A stretch of DNA of 12,861 nucleotides from Peptococcaceae bacterium (GTDB lineage: Bacteria > Bacillota > Peptococcia > Peptococcales > Peptococcaceae). Position 1 is the stretch's first letter; each line of letters begins with the position of its first letter. Made by a program: the position numbers and the translations under genes. The stretch spans positions 1 to 12,861 of the forward strand of contig JAFXJE010000168.1 of NCBI GenBank assembly GCA_017532485.1. The letters run 5' to 3'. This document shows, piece by piece, positions 6,283-12,861 of the stretch. The notes beneath the pieces are model-generated. The model was not told where the DNA came from and made no database searches. It was given only the letters and a program-made list of their open reading frames with translations.

Positions 6283-8427
6283 GTGAATGGAAAATTTAAA
6301 AAATCTGAATTGAGCTTAGCTGCTAAACTGGCTATCGCTATAGGTATCGGCTTGATTATTATTTTCATTGCCCTAACTATAGGTACTGGTTATGTTTTGC
6401 GGAATAGCCTGCAAGATGCTTCTAACAGCGAATTAATGGCTATTGCTCAGGATAATGGGCATCAAGTGGCAGCTATTATTGAAGAAGCTGGTAGTGCAGC
6501 ACTTGACTTAGAGGCAGCTACTATCAATGAATTTAAAGAAATTGATAAATTGCCACAGAAAAATGTTATTCCACCAAGACCGGAAATTCAGACATTATTC
6601 TTTAGTAATGTATTTAACCAAAATTTGAAAATTATGAACCATGGTATCGAAACATATTTAACAAAAACATCTGTTAATATTGTTGGTGCCAATGAAGATA
6701 TCGTTGGTATCGGTATTTTCTTCGAGCCTTATGCTTTGCAGGATGATATTCATGCGTATGCTTACTATGTAGATAAAACAGCAGCTGCTAATAATAAAGT
6801 AGTGCCTTACGGTGACTACAATTCTTATAAGAATGAAGTATTCTATCAAGAGCCTATTACAGCTGGAACTACAGTAATTACCTCACCTTATGAATTTAGA
6901 GGTGAGATGGTAGTTTCTTATGCAATGCCTATCATTTACAATGGCGTAACCAAAGGTGTTGTTGAAGTTGATGTTCTGACCAGTATTTTTGAAAAATTAA
7001 ATGTGGCTAATAAAAACTTCCCAAGTTTATATACTGTTATTTGTGATGAAAACTTAAATATCGTGCATAAAACTGGTGATGCAACAGCTTCCGGAAAACA
7101 GTTAAGTCAATTCTTCGGTACAAAAGAAATGGAAAAAGTTAACGCTCAAATGGCTAAAAATGAACCATTCCAAATTTTATTAGATAATCCTGAAGGTATT
7201 GAATGCAGTTATAACTTCCAACCTGTGCAAATTGCCAGTGAACAATGGTGGTCTTTAACTGTTGTCGATCATCATGACATCACTTCTAAATCTGATAAAG
7301 TAACTATGTTCTTGTTGGTTTGCTTTGTTTTTGCTTTCTTCATCATCGTTGCTCTTACTGTATTTGCTTTAAGGAAAATGTTAAAACCATTGGAACTAGT
7401 TGTTGATGCAGCTGAACAAATCAGCCAAGGTAATTTTGAGGTGGCTATCGATTATACTGATAATGATGAAATCGGTAAATTGGCAGCTTCCTTCCGAACT
7501 ATGTCGGACAACTTGAAGACAATTATTAAGGATATTGCTTATCTGACTACAGAAATGAATAATGGTAACTTCCGAATTGCGACCACAGCCGAAGATAAAT
7601 ATGTCGGTGAATATCGTCAGATTTTACTTTCCATTCGTGAATTAAATCGTCGTTTAAGTGATGTTTTAAGCCAAATCAAAGTGGCTGCTGACCAAGTAGA
7701 TTCTGGTGCAGAGCAAGTTGCTGTTGGCGCTCAAGCTTTATCCCAAGGTGCTACGGAGCAAGCTTCTTCTACTGAAGAATTAGCAGCTACAGTTGCTGAA
7801 ATCAATTCTCAAATTGCTCAAGCCAGTGATTTTGCTGCTCAAGCTAGCATGAAGACTATGGAAGCTGGTGAGTTGACCCATGGTTGTAATGACCAAATGA
7901 AAGAACTGATTGCTGCTATGGACGAAATCAGTCAGTCCTCTGAAGAAATCGGTAAGATTATTAAGACTATTGAAGATATTGCCTTCCAGACAAATATCTT
8001 AGCTCTGAATGCTGCTGTAGAAGCTGCTCGTGCTGGTGCAGCAGGTAAAGGCTTTGCCGTAGTTGCAGACGAGGTACGCAACTTGGCTGCGAAATCTGCG
8101 GAAGCTTCTAAAGATACTACTGCTTTAATCGAAGCATCTATGGCTGCTGTAGCTAAAGGTGCTAGATTAGTTGATGATACTGCCAGCCAGTTAGAAAATG
8201 TAGCTGAAAGTGCAGCTACTGTAGCTGATATGGTAGATAAGATTGCTGCTAATGCTCAAGAACAAACAGCAGGTGTACAACAAGTATCTATCGGTTTAGA
8301 CCAAATTGCTAGCGTTGTTCAGACTAACTCTGCGACATCTGAACAAAGTGCTGCTGCCAGTGAAGAATTATCTGGTCAGGCTGCAATGCTGAATGAATTG
8401 GTAGGTCAATTCCAATTAAGAGATTAA
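6283..8427 (+). CDS. Methyl-accepting chemotaxis protein with Cache-type sensor
   Basis: This 714-residue transmembrane receptor feeds the CheA/CheW system. In order: membrane helix 1 (about 13-39); an extracytoplasmic sensor (about 40-338) that looks like a double-Cache domain, with SYAMPI and VVEVDV strands near 212-231; membrane helix 2 (340-363); HAMP (about 364-416); and a long coiled coil with the conserved hairpin tip IAFQTNILALNAAVEAARAG (566-585) followed by GKGFAVVADEVRNLA (588-602). The canonical amino-acid-binding RxWY motif of amino-acid-sensing Cache domains is not obvious, so the ligand is unknown. The protein starts with GTG, 7 nt after AAGGAGG (6269-6275), and ends without a C-terminal CheR-docking pentapeptide. 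It is monocistronic, between its own promoter and the terminator at 8455-8492. It implies that the organism moves by flagella or pili. Confidence 0.93.
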   Translation: MNGKFKKSELSLAAKLAIAIGIGLIIIFIALTIGTGYVLRNSLQDASNSELMAIAQDNGHQVAAIIEEAGSAALDLEAATINEFKEIDKLPQKNVIPPRPEIQTLFFSNVFNQNLKIMNHGIETYLTKTSVNIVGANEDIVGIGIFFEPYALQDDIHAYAYYVDKTAAANNKVVPYGDYNSYKNEVFYQEPITAGTTVITSPYEFRGEMVVSYAMPIIYNGVTKGVVEVDVLTSIFEKLNVANKNFPSLYTVICDENLNIVHKTGDATASGKQLSQFFGTKEMEKVNAQMAKNEPFQILLDNPEGIECSYNFQPVQIASEQWWSLTVVDHHDITSKSDKVTMFLLVCFVFAFFIIVALTVFALRKMLKPLELVVDAAEQISQGNFEVAIDYTDNDEIGKLAASFRTMSDNLKTIIKDIAYLTTEMNNGNFRIATTAEDKYVGEYRQILLSIRELNRRLSDVLSQIKVAADQVDSGAEQVAVGAQALSQGATEQASSTEELAATVAEINSQIAQASDFAAQASMKTMEAGELTHGCNDQMKELIAAMDEISQSSEEIGKIIKTIEDIAFQTNILALNAAVEAARAGAAGKGFAVVADEVRNLAAKSAEASKDTTALIEASMAAVAKGARLVDDTASQLENVAESAATVADMVDKIAANAQEQTAGVQQVSIGLDQIASVVQTNSATSEQSAAASEELSGQAAMLNELVGQFQLRD

Positions 8428-8454
8428 GAACAAGTAAATAAATTTTAAACAACA

Positions 8455-8492
8455 AAAGAAGATGTCGGGATTAAATTCCCGACATCTTCTTT
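8455..8492. terminator. Bidirectional terminator between chemoreceptor and nadE
   Basis: A perfect 16-bp stem (8455-8470 with 8477-8492) closes on the loop TTAAAT. The stem ends in A/T-rich flanks that give T-rich tails on both strands (TTCTTTCGTT on plus; TTCTTTTGTTG on minus). It sits between two convergent genes, 28 nt after the chemoreceptor stop and 39 nt from the nadE stop, and should serve both. Confidence 0.85.
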
Positions 8493-8530
8493 CGTTATAT
8501 GTTAGTTGTGTCTGTTTTCTATATTGAGCT

Positions 8531-10420
8531 TCATTGCAGTTCTTCTAACCATAAGTTAGCTGCTGCATCACTTGGCATTTGCCATGCTCCACGTGGGGAG
8601 AGGCTGATTGGTGTTACTTTTGGTCCGTCCGGCAAGCAGGAGCGTTTAAATTGCTGTTGGAAGAAACGGCGGAAGAAGGTTTTCAGCCAGTAGCCGATAA
8701 CTTCCGGAGTATATAATTCTGCAAAAGTATGGCAAGCTAGATGATAAATTTTTTCCGGTGAATAAGCACAGTATAACGCATAGTAAAGGAAAAAGTCATG
8801 CAGCTCATAAGGGCCGACTAAATCTTCCGTCTTTTGGGCAATGTTACCATCAGTATTGGCAGGTAATAATTCAGGGCTGACAGGTGTAGCTAAAATATCC
8901 TGCAGAACATGAGCCAAATCTTTTTGCTGACAAGCTTCGGCATAATCTGCAACTACTTGGCGAATTAAGGTTTTTGGAATAGAAGCATTGACACCATACA
9001 TAGACATATGGTCACCATTATAAGTAGCCCAGCCTAAAGCTAGTTCAGATAAATCGCCTGTCCCAATGACCAAGCCGTTGGTTTGATTGGCGATATCCAT
9101 GAGAATTTGTGTTCTTTCTCTGGCTTGGCTATTTTCAAAAGTTACATCATGCTTGCCAAAGTCGTGTTCAATATCTTGGAAATGTTGTTTGACACTGTCA
9201 CCAATATCAATAGTGCGTAAGCTTACGCCAAGATATTGACAAAGCAGCTCAGCATTGGATTTTGTGCGTTCAGTTGTCCCAAAACAAGGCATTGTTACAG
9301 CAACAATATCGCTTCTAGAGCGTTTTAAAAGGTCAACAGTCTCTACGGCAACCAATAAGGCTAAACAGGAGTCCAAGCCACCGGAAATACCAATTACAAG
9401 CGTCTGAGCGTGACTATGAACAAACCTTTTCTTCAAAGCTTGTGCTTGTAAAGAGAGAATAAGCTTGCTGTTTTGCTGGCAGAGCTTTTCTTCTTGTGGA
9501 ATAAAAGGTGACATTGGATATTGACGCGTCAATTTAGTCGGTGCTAGCTCCATACTAAAAGGTATAAAGAAATAATTTTCATCCTGCCCGTTGACGAAAG
9601 CAGGATTTTTTTGGCGTTGGTGAGCCAAGGCATAAACATCAATGTCGGTAATAGTTAAACCAGTGGTAAATAAAGTATTCTCAGCCAAGCAAAGGCCATT
9701 TTCACTAATTAAGGAGTGACCGGCATAGACATAATCAGTAGTAGATTCGTTATTTCCGGCGTTAGCATAAAGATAAGCACAATGATAACGCTCTGAATGA
9801 CAGTTGATTAATTGCTTGCGATTGGAGCTGCTGCCTGTGATTTCATATTCAGCACTGAGGCTGCCAATAAGATATGCCCCATGGAAACAGTGAGCTGCTG
9901 AAGGTGGCAGTGGTGCTCGGAAATCCTGTCCTATTTCTAAAGCTAAAGCAAATTCAGACATTTGTTGACATTGGCAAACAAGTTTACTGCCGAAAGGTAC
10001 TTCTGTGCCAAGCAAAGAAATCATGGTAGGATACTGTGGAGCTGGGGCAAAATGTCGCAAATCCTGTGGATAAGCTTGTGGAATAACAGCTAAAGGTCGA
10101 CCTTGGTAAAGAATGACAGCACAATTATACAGCTTATTTTGCTGCTTGAGAGGTAAACCGACAGCGATAAGCATTTCCATAGCTTTAGTTTCTTCAGCAA
10201 TAACAGCTAAACCATTTAGAGCACCTTGCAGTAAAGTCGGCTGGAAAAACAAATCACCACAAGAAGCAGCTGTTAAGGATAATTCAGGAAAGATAAGTAC
10301 ACGCACTTCTTGTTGGTCAGCTTCTTTAATTAATTTTAAAAGAGCAGAGGTATTATACAAACAATCGGCAACCTGTAAATCAGGTACCGCAACAGCAGTT
10401 TTAATCAAGCCATATTGCAT
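8531..10420 (-). CDS. nadE: NAD+ synthetase with degenerate glutaminase domain
   Basis: This 629-residue two-domain protein makes NAD from nicotinic acid adenine dinucleotide, ATP and a nitrogen donor. The N-terminal part (about 1-270) is a nitrilase-like glutaminase domain. The C-terminal part (about 320-600) is the ATP-pyrophosphatase synthetase, with the P-loop SGGLDS (346-351) and GTGDLSELALGWATYNGD (453-470). The synthetase motifs look intact. In the glutaminase domain the catalytic Glu is kept (Glu46 in FPELSLT), but the Lys expected in VPK is Gln115 (IPQAYP) and the nucleophile Cys expected in EICEDLW is Gly164 (EIGQDFR). Codons are CAA and GGA, and the frame is uninterrupted. The enzyme should therefore be ammonia-dependent. 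The ATG follows AAAGGAG by 9 nt. The length matches clostridial glutamine-dependent NadE. Confidence 0.92.
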   Translation of the reverse strand: MQYGLIKTAVAVPDLQVADCLYNTSALLKLIKEADQQEVRVLIFPELSLTAASCGDLFFQPTLLQGALNGLAVIAEETKAMEMLIAVGLPLKQQNKLYNCAVILYQGRPLAVIPQAYPQDLRHFAPAPQYPTMISLLGTEVPFGSKLVCQCQQMSEFALALEIGQDFRAPLPPSAAHCFHGAYLIGSLSAEYEITGSSSNRKQLINCHSERYHCAYLYANAGNNESTTDYVYAGHSLISENGLCLAENTLFTTGLTITDIDVYALAHQRQKNPAFVNGQDENYFFIPFSMELAPTKLTRQYPMSPFIPQEEKLCQQNSKLILSLQAQALKKRFVHSHAQTLVIGISGGLDSCLALLVAVETVDLLKRSRSDIVAVTMPCFGTTERTKSNAELLCQYLGVSLRTIDIGDSVKQHFQDIEHDFGKHDVTFENSQARERTQILMDIANQTNGLVIGTGDLSELALGWATYNGDHMSMYGVNASIPKTLIRQVVADYAEACQQKDLAHVLQDILATPVSPELLPANTDGNIAQKTEDLVGPYELHDFFLYYALYCAYSPEKIYHLACHTFAELYTPEVIGYWLKTFFRRFFQQQFKRSCLPDGPKVTPISLSPRGAWQMPSDAAANLWLEELQ

Positions 10421-10461
10421 AAGAAAAATCTCCTTTTTCTAAAATAAATAAACTTGTTTTT

Positions 10462-10490
10462 ATTTTACTCCAAATAAAAAAAACATTCAA
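10462..10490 (-). promoter_or_regulatory. Promoter of nadE
   Basis: On the minus strand TTGAAT (plus positions 10485-10490) and TAAAAT (10462-10467) are separated by 17 nt. The predicted start of transcription is about 30-35 nt before the nadE ATG. The promoter lies just after the terminator of the upstream gene, so nadE is an independent unit. Confidence 0.65.
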
Positions 10491-10496
10491 GAAGAG

Positions 10497-10532
10497 ATAA
10501 AAAACAGCGATTGGAAGCAAAGCACCAACCGC
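10497..10532 (-). terminator. Terminator of the guaB operon
   Basis: On the minus strand GCGGTTGG (10525-10532) pairs with CCAATCGC (10507-10514) with one G-U pair and a 10-nt loop, and is followed after one base by TTGTTTTTTAT-type T-rich sequence (through about 10497). It begins 8 nt beyond the stop of the small membrane protein gene. Confidence 0.75.
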
Positions 10533-10540
10533 CGAAAATT

Positions 10541-10912
10541 TTAACCAAATAAATTGTAAATAATCCCTGAAATAACAATCCCAAAGGAAATAACCATCAA
10601 GATATTCCCGATAAGATTAGACATTTTTTTACGCTTTTCTGTATCTTCATATTTAGAACCCTGCTGCATCAGAAAACCGGCAACCCCCATAATAGAATAA
10701 CCAATAATATGGATGAGATGATGCTGCTCTTCTGGGAAAATATTAGGTGCTAAATAATAAGATAAGACAGCCAAAAGTGCGATTGCACAAGAAGTATAAT
10801 AATACTTAGAACGTTTTTTCTTTAATTCCAAGCGTTGTTTTTCAGCCAATTCTTTCTTTTCTTTTTTAGAAAGCTTAGGTGCATTATTTGCTTGATTATT
10901 TTTGTTAGACAT
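10541..10912 (-). CDS. Small three-helix membrane protein, unknown function
   Basis: This 123-residue protein has a strongly charged, Lys/Glu-rich N-terminal helix (about 12-36), probably cytoplasmic. Three predicted membrane helices follow at about 38-57, 65-83 and 99-121. A short Lys/Glu segment (KYEDTEKRKK, 87-96) links helices two and three. I recognise no family and no catalytic motif. The ATG follows a GAGG binding site (plus 10918-10921) and lies 23 nt after the guaB stop, with the shared terminator behind it, so it is almost certainly cotranscribed with guaB. Real coding is supported by the binding site, operon position and coherent membrane pattern. A role in purine metabolism would be guesswork. 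Confidence 0.8.
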   Translation of the reverse strand: MSNKNNQANNAPKLSKKEKKELAEKQRLELKKKRSKYYYTSCAIALLAVLSYYLAPNIFPEEQHHLIHIIGYSIMGVAGFLMQQGSKYEDTEKRKKMSNLIGNILMVISFGIVISGIIYNLFG

Positions 10913-10935
10913 ATTTTCCTCACCTAAACGAAAAA

Positions 10936-12447
10936 TTAGCGTTCAGTAACATTGATGTTGTTATTTTTTACAACAACGTCGTGAGAACCACCTTCAACAA
11001 TACTTGTTGCAGATACTAAGGTCAAACGAGCTTTTTGTTGTAATTCAGGAATAGATAAAGCACCACAGTTACACATGGTAGAACGAATTTTAGATAAAGT
11101 AACGCCCACATTATCCTTTAAAGAACCTGCATAAGGTACATAGGAGTCAACGCCTTCTTCAAAGGACAATTTGCCTGCACCACCTAAGTCATAACGCTGC
11201 CAGTTGCGTGCGCGATTGGAGCCTTCACCCCAGTATTCTTTCATGTAGTTGCCATTAATAATAACTTTATTAGTAGGGCTTTCTTCAAAGCGAGAGAAGT
11301 ATCTGCCCAACATAACAAAGTCAGCACCCATAGCTAGAGCCAAAGTGATGTGGTAGTCATGGACGATACCACCGTCAGAACAGATAGGAATGTAAACACC
11401 AGTTTCTTCAAAGTACTCATCACGAGCTTTAGCCACTTCAATAACAGCTGTAGCCTGACCACGACCAATACCTTTAGTTTCGCGAGTAATACAGATAGAA
11501 CCACCGCCGATACCTACTTTGATGAAGTCAGCACCAGCATCAGCTAAGAAACGGAAACCTTCACGGTCAACAACATTACCTGCACCAATTTTAACAGTTT
11601 CGCCGTATTTTTCGCGTACGAAATTGATAGTTTGACGCTGCCATTCGGAGAAACCTTCAGAAGAGTCAATACATAAAACATCAGCACCAGCTTCGACTAA
11701 AGCAGGGATACGTTCAGCATAGTCACGAGTATTTACACCAGCACCAACAACATAACTCTTATTGGCATCTAATAATTCTAATGGATTTTCTTTACGAGAG
11801 TCGTAGTCTTTACGGAAAACGATATATAACAAATTTTGGTTATCATCAACTAAAGGCAGAGCGTTTAATTTGTGTTCCCAAATAATATCGTTAGCTTCTT
11901 TCAAAGTAGTGTTTTTGTTACCACAAATTAATTTTTCGTAAGGTGTCATAAACTCAGCTACCTTAGTATCTAAGCTCATTCTGCTTACACGATAATCACG
12001 ACTGGTAACAATACCTAATAATTTGCCGTTGCCGGTACCGTCTTCAGTAACAGCCATAGTAGAGTGACCTGTTTTTTCTTTTAAAGCCAAAACATCAGCT
12101 AAAGTATCATTAGGCTTAATGTTGGAGTCACTATGCACAAAACCTGCTTTGTAGTTTTTTACGCGAGCAACCATAGCAGCTTCATCTTCGATAGATTGAG
12201 AGCCGTAAATAAAGGAAACGCCACCTTCTTTAGCTAAAGCAATAGCCATGTTATCATCAGATACAGACTGCATGATAGCAGAAACCATTGGAATATTCAT
12301 GGTTAAAGCTGGTGTTTCTCCTTTTTTATATTTTACTAATGGTGTAGTTAAAGTAACAGCAGAAGGAATACATTCTGCAGAAGAATAACCAGGAACCAAA
12401 AGGTACTCACCAAAAGTATGAGAAGGTTCATCAAAATAATATGCCAC
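10936..12447 (-). CDS. guaB: IMP dehydrogenase of the Tritrichomonas foetus type
   Basis: This 503-residue enzyme oxidises IMP to XMP with NAD, the committed step to guanine nucleotides. It is a TIM barrel with two inserted CBS domains (about 104-220; conserved stretches GIVTSRDY and YIVFRKDY). The catalytic loop GGGSICITRE carries Cys319. Other active-site residues are Asp261, Lys310, Asp358, Gly360, Arg382 and the flap dyad Arg418-Tyr419 in NWQRYD, and the K+ site Glu485-Gly486-Gly487 is present. These numbers coincide exactly with those I recall for the T. foetus enzyme, which is also 503 residues long. The segment MKEYWGEGSNRARNWQRYDL (402-421) replaces the shorter YKGMGS-type region of ordinary bacterial GuaB. 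GTG start (GTG-GCA-TAT), with AGGGG 8 nt upstream. It heads an operon with the small membrane protein. Confidence 0.95.
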   Translation of the reverse strand: MAYYFDEPSHTFGEYLLVPGYSSAECIPSAVTLTTPLVKYKKGETPALTMNIPMVSAIMQSVSDDNMAIALAKEGGVSFIYGSQSIEDEAAMVARVKNYKAGFVHSDSNIKPNDTLADVLALKEKTGHSTMAVTEDGTGNGKLLGIVTSRDYRVSRMSLDTKVAEFMTPYEKLICGNKNTTLKEANDIIWEHKLNALPLVDDNQNLLYIVFRKDYDSRKENPLELLDANKSYVVGAGVNTRDYAERIPALVEAGADVLCIDSSEGFSEWQRQTINFVREKYGETVKIGAGNVVDREGFRFLADAGADFIKVGIGGGSICITRETKGIGRGQATAVIEVAKARDEYFEETGVYIPICSDGGIVHDYHITLALAMGADFVMLGRYFSRFEESPTNKVIINGNYMKEYWGEGSNRARNWQRYDLGGAGKLSFEEGVDSYVPYAGSLKDNVGVTLSKIRSTMCNCGALSIPELQQKARLTLVSATSIVEGGSHDVVVKNNNINVTER

Positions 12448-12485
12448 GTCAATTTCCCCTTTTCTTTAAAAATTTAGATTAAGTA

Positions 12486-12514
12486 ATTATATCGCTTATT
12501 CTGACTTTAAGCAA
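12486..12514 (-). promoter_or_regulatory. Promoter of guaB
   Basis: On the minus strand TTGCTT (plus positions 12509-12514) and a perfect TATAAT (12486-12491) are separated by exactly 17 nt. The predicted leader before the GTG start is about 30 nt, too short for a purine riboswitch. Confidence 0.75.
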
Positions 12515-12524
12515 TAGAATTTTA

Positions 12525-12557
12525 CAAAAAAGCTCCCAACAATATTGTCGGGAGCTT
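12525..12557 (-). terminator. Terminator of the TRAP permease gene
   Basis: On the minus strand AAGCTCCCGACAAT (12544-12557) pairs with ATTGTTGGGAGCTT (12530-12543) with one G-T mismatch pair, and six or seven T follow (12525-12531 read as A on plus). It starts 6 nt after the permease stop and isolates it from guaB. Confidence 0.85.
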
Positions 12558-12563
12558 CCGTAG

Positions 12564-12861
12564 TTATGCAGTTTGTTTTTTCTGGCGTAAGGTTTGATAA
12601 GCTGTAATAAAACCAATCAAAATTATGCCAATTACATCAGTAGCCAGCCCTGGAATAATTAAAGCTAAACCACCGGCTAAAGCGATAACGCGTAAAACTG
12701 GGTTTAATAAACCTTTGAAATAACCTTCCATACCCGCCGCTACCCCAAGCATGCCAATTAAAGCAGTAATGGTAACAGTAATAACTTCGATTGGCGTGGA
12801 ATCCAAAATTAATAAAGATGGATTTAAGGCAAAAATATACGGAATGATAAAAGCGGCAATA
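12564..12861 (-). CDS. TRAP transporter fused permease, C-terminal part (partial)
   Basis: The reading frame is open from the right edge of the window to a TAA at 12564-12566, giving the last 98 residues of a membrane protein. It begins IAAFIIPYIFALNPSLLI and continues through TPIEVITVTITALIGMLG and ALIIPGLATDVIGIILIGF. This pattern (AAFIIPYIFAxNPxLL, then small helices ending in PGLxTDxIG) is characteristic of the C-terminus of fused DctQM-type TRAP permeases, which import carboxylates or similar solutes using a sodium gradient with a TAXI- or DctP-type binding protein. An in-frame TTG at 12806 is internal and not a start. The substrate cannot be told from this fragment. Confidence 0.85.
   Translation of the reverse strand, partial: IAAFIIPYIFALNPSLLILDSTPIEVITVTITALIGMLGVAAGMEGYFKGLLNPVLRVIALAGGLALIIPGLATDVIGIILIGFITAYQTLRQKKQTA

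Noticed and set aside
8499..8693. Short plus-strand reading frame over the nadE 3' end, and similar frames at 1764-2015, 2878-3066, 4546-4740, 5360-5648, 6658-6849, 10113-10442 and 11350-11547.
   Set aside because: All lie within or across real genes in another frame, have low-complexity or unfamiliar translations and no convincing ribosome binding sites.
12448..12485. Purine or guanine riboswitch before guaB.
   Set aside because: The predicted leader is about 30 nt with no aptamer-like pairing.
12564..12806. A separate 80-residue protein starting at TTG 12806.
   Set aside because: The frame stays open to the window edge and the upstream residues continue the TRAP permease pattern, so it is the tail of a larger gene.

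Overview
The window is an AT-rich chromosomal segment from an anaerobic, low-GC Gram-positive lineage (Firmicutes in the broad sense). The evidence is strong AGGAGG ribosome binding sites, clean TTGnnn-17-TATAAT promoters, a clostridial-type two-domain NAD synthetase, a BMP-type nucleoside ABC permease, a fused TRAP permease and a Re-citrate-synthase route to 2-oxoglutarate. Negativicutes is my best guess within that group, but it is not proven. No rRNA, tRNA, CRISPR, phage or insertion sequence is visible, so this looks like core metabolic DNA.

Plus-strand half (1-8427). The left edge holds the last 28 codons of one nucleoside-type ABC permease, a complete second permease (88-1020), and a small membrane-anchored DUF2726-like protein (1036-1581) in the same transcription unit. 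A new promoter (1625-1653) and a leader with a terminator-like hairpin precede a tight three-gene operon. It encodes a probable Re-citrate synthase (1758-3137), aconitase (3130-5055) and NAD-dependent isocitrate dehydrogenase (5061-6053). Together they would convert oxaloacetate plus acetyl-CoA to 2-oxoglutarate, feeding glutamate synthesis. The operon ends at a perfect 27-bp inverted repeat. A separately promoted chemoreceptor gene (6283-8427) follows.

Minus-strand half (8531-12861). It converges on the chemoreceptor gene at a bidirectional terminator (8455-8492). Read right to left, it holds the C-terminus of a fused TRAP-transporter permease with its terminator, a promoter, guaB (IMP dehydrogenase), a small three-helix membrane protein of unknown function, a terminator, another promoter, and nadE.

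Three things stand out. First, the NadE glutaminase domain has lost two of its three catalytic residues (Lys to Gln115, Cys to Gly164) while the synthetase domain is intact, so the enzyme probably uses free ammonia. Second, the 503-residue IMP dehydrogenase resembles, residue number for residue number, the enzyme of the protozoan parasite Tritrichomonas foetus more than ordinary bacterial GuaB. Third, the Re-citrate synthase, aconitase and isocitrate dehydrogenase genes form one operon with a possible attenuator in its leader. All family assignments come from reading the sequence; no database search was run.
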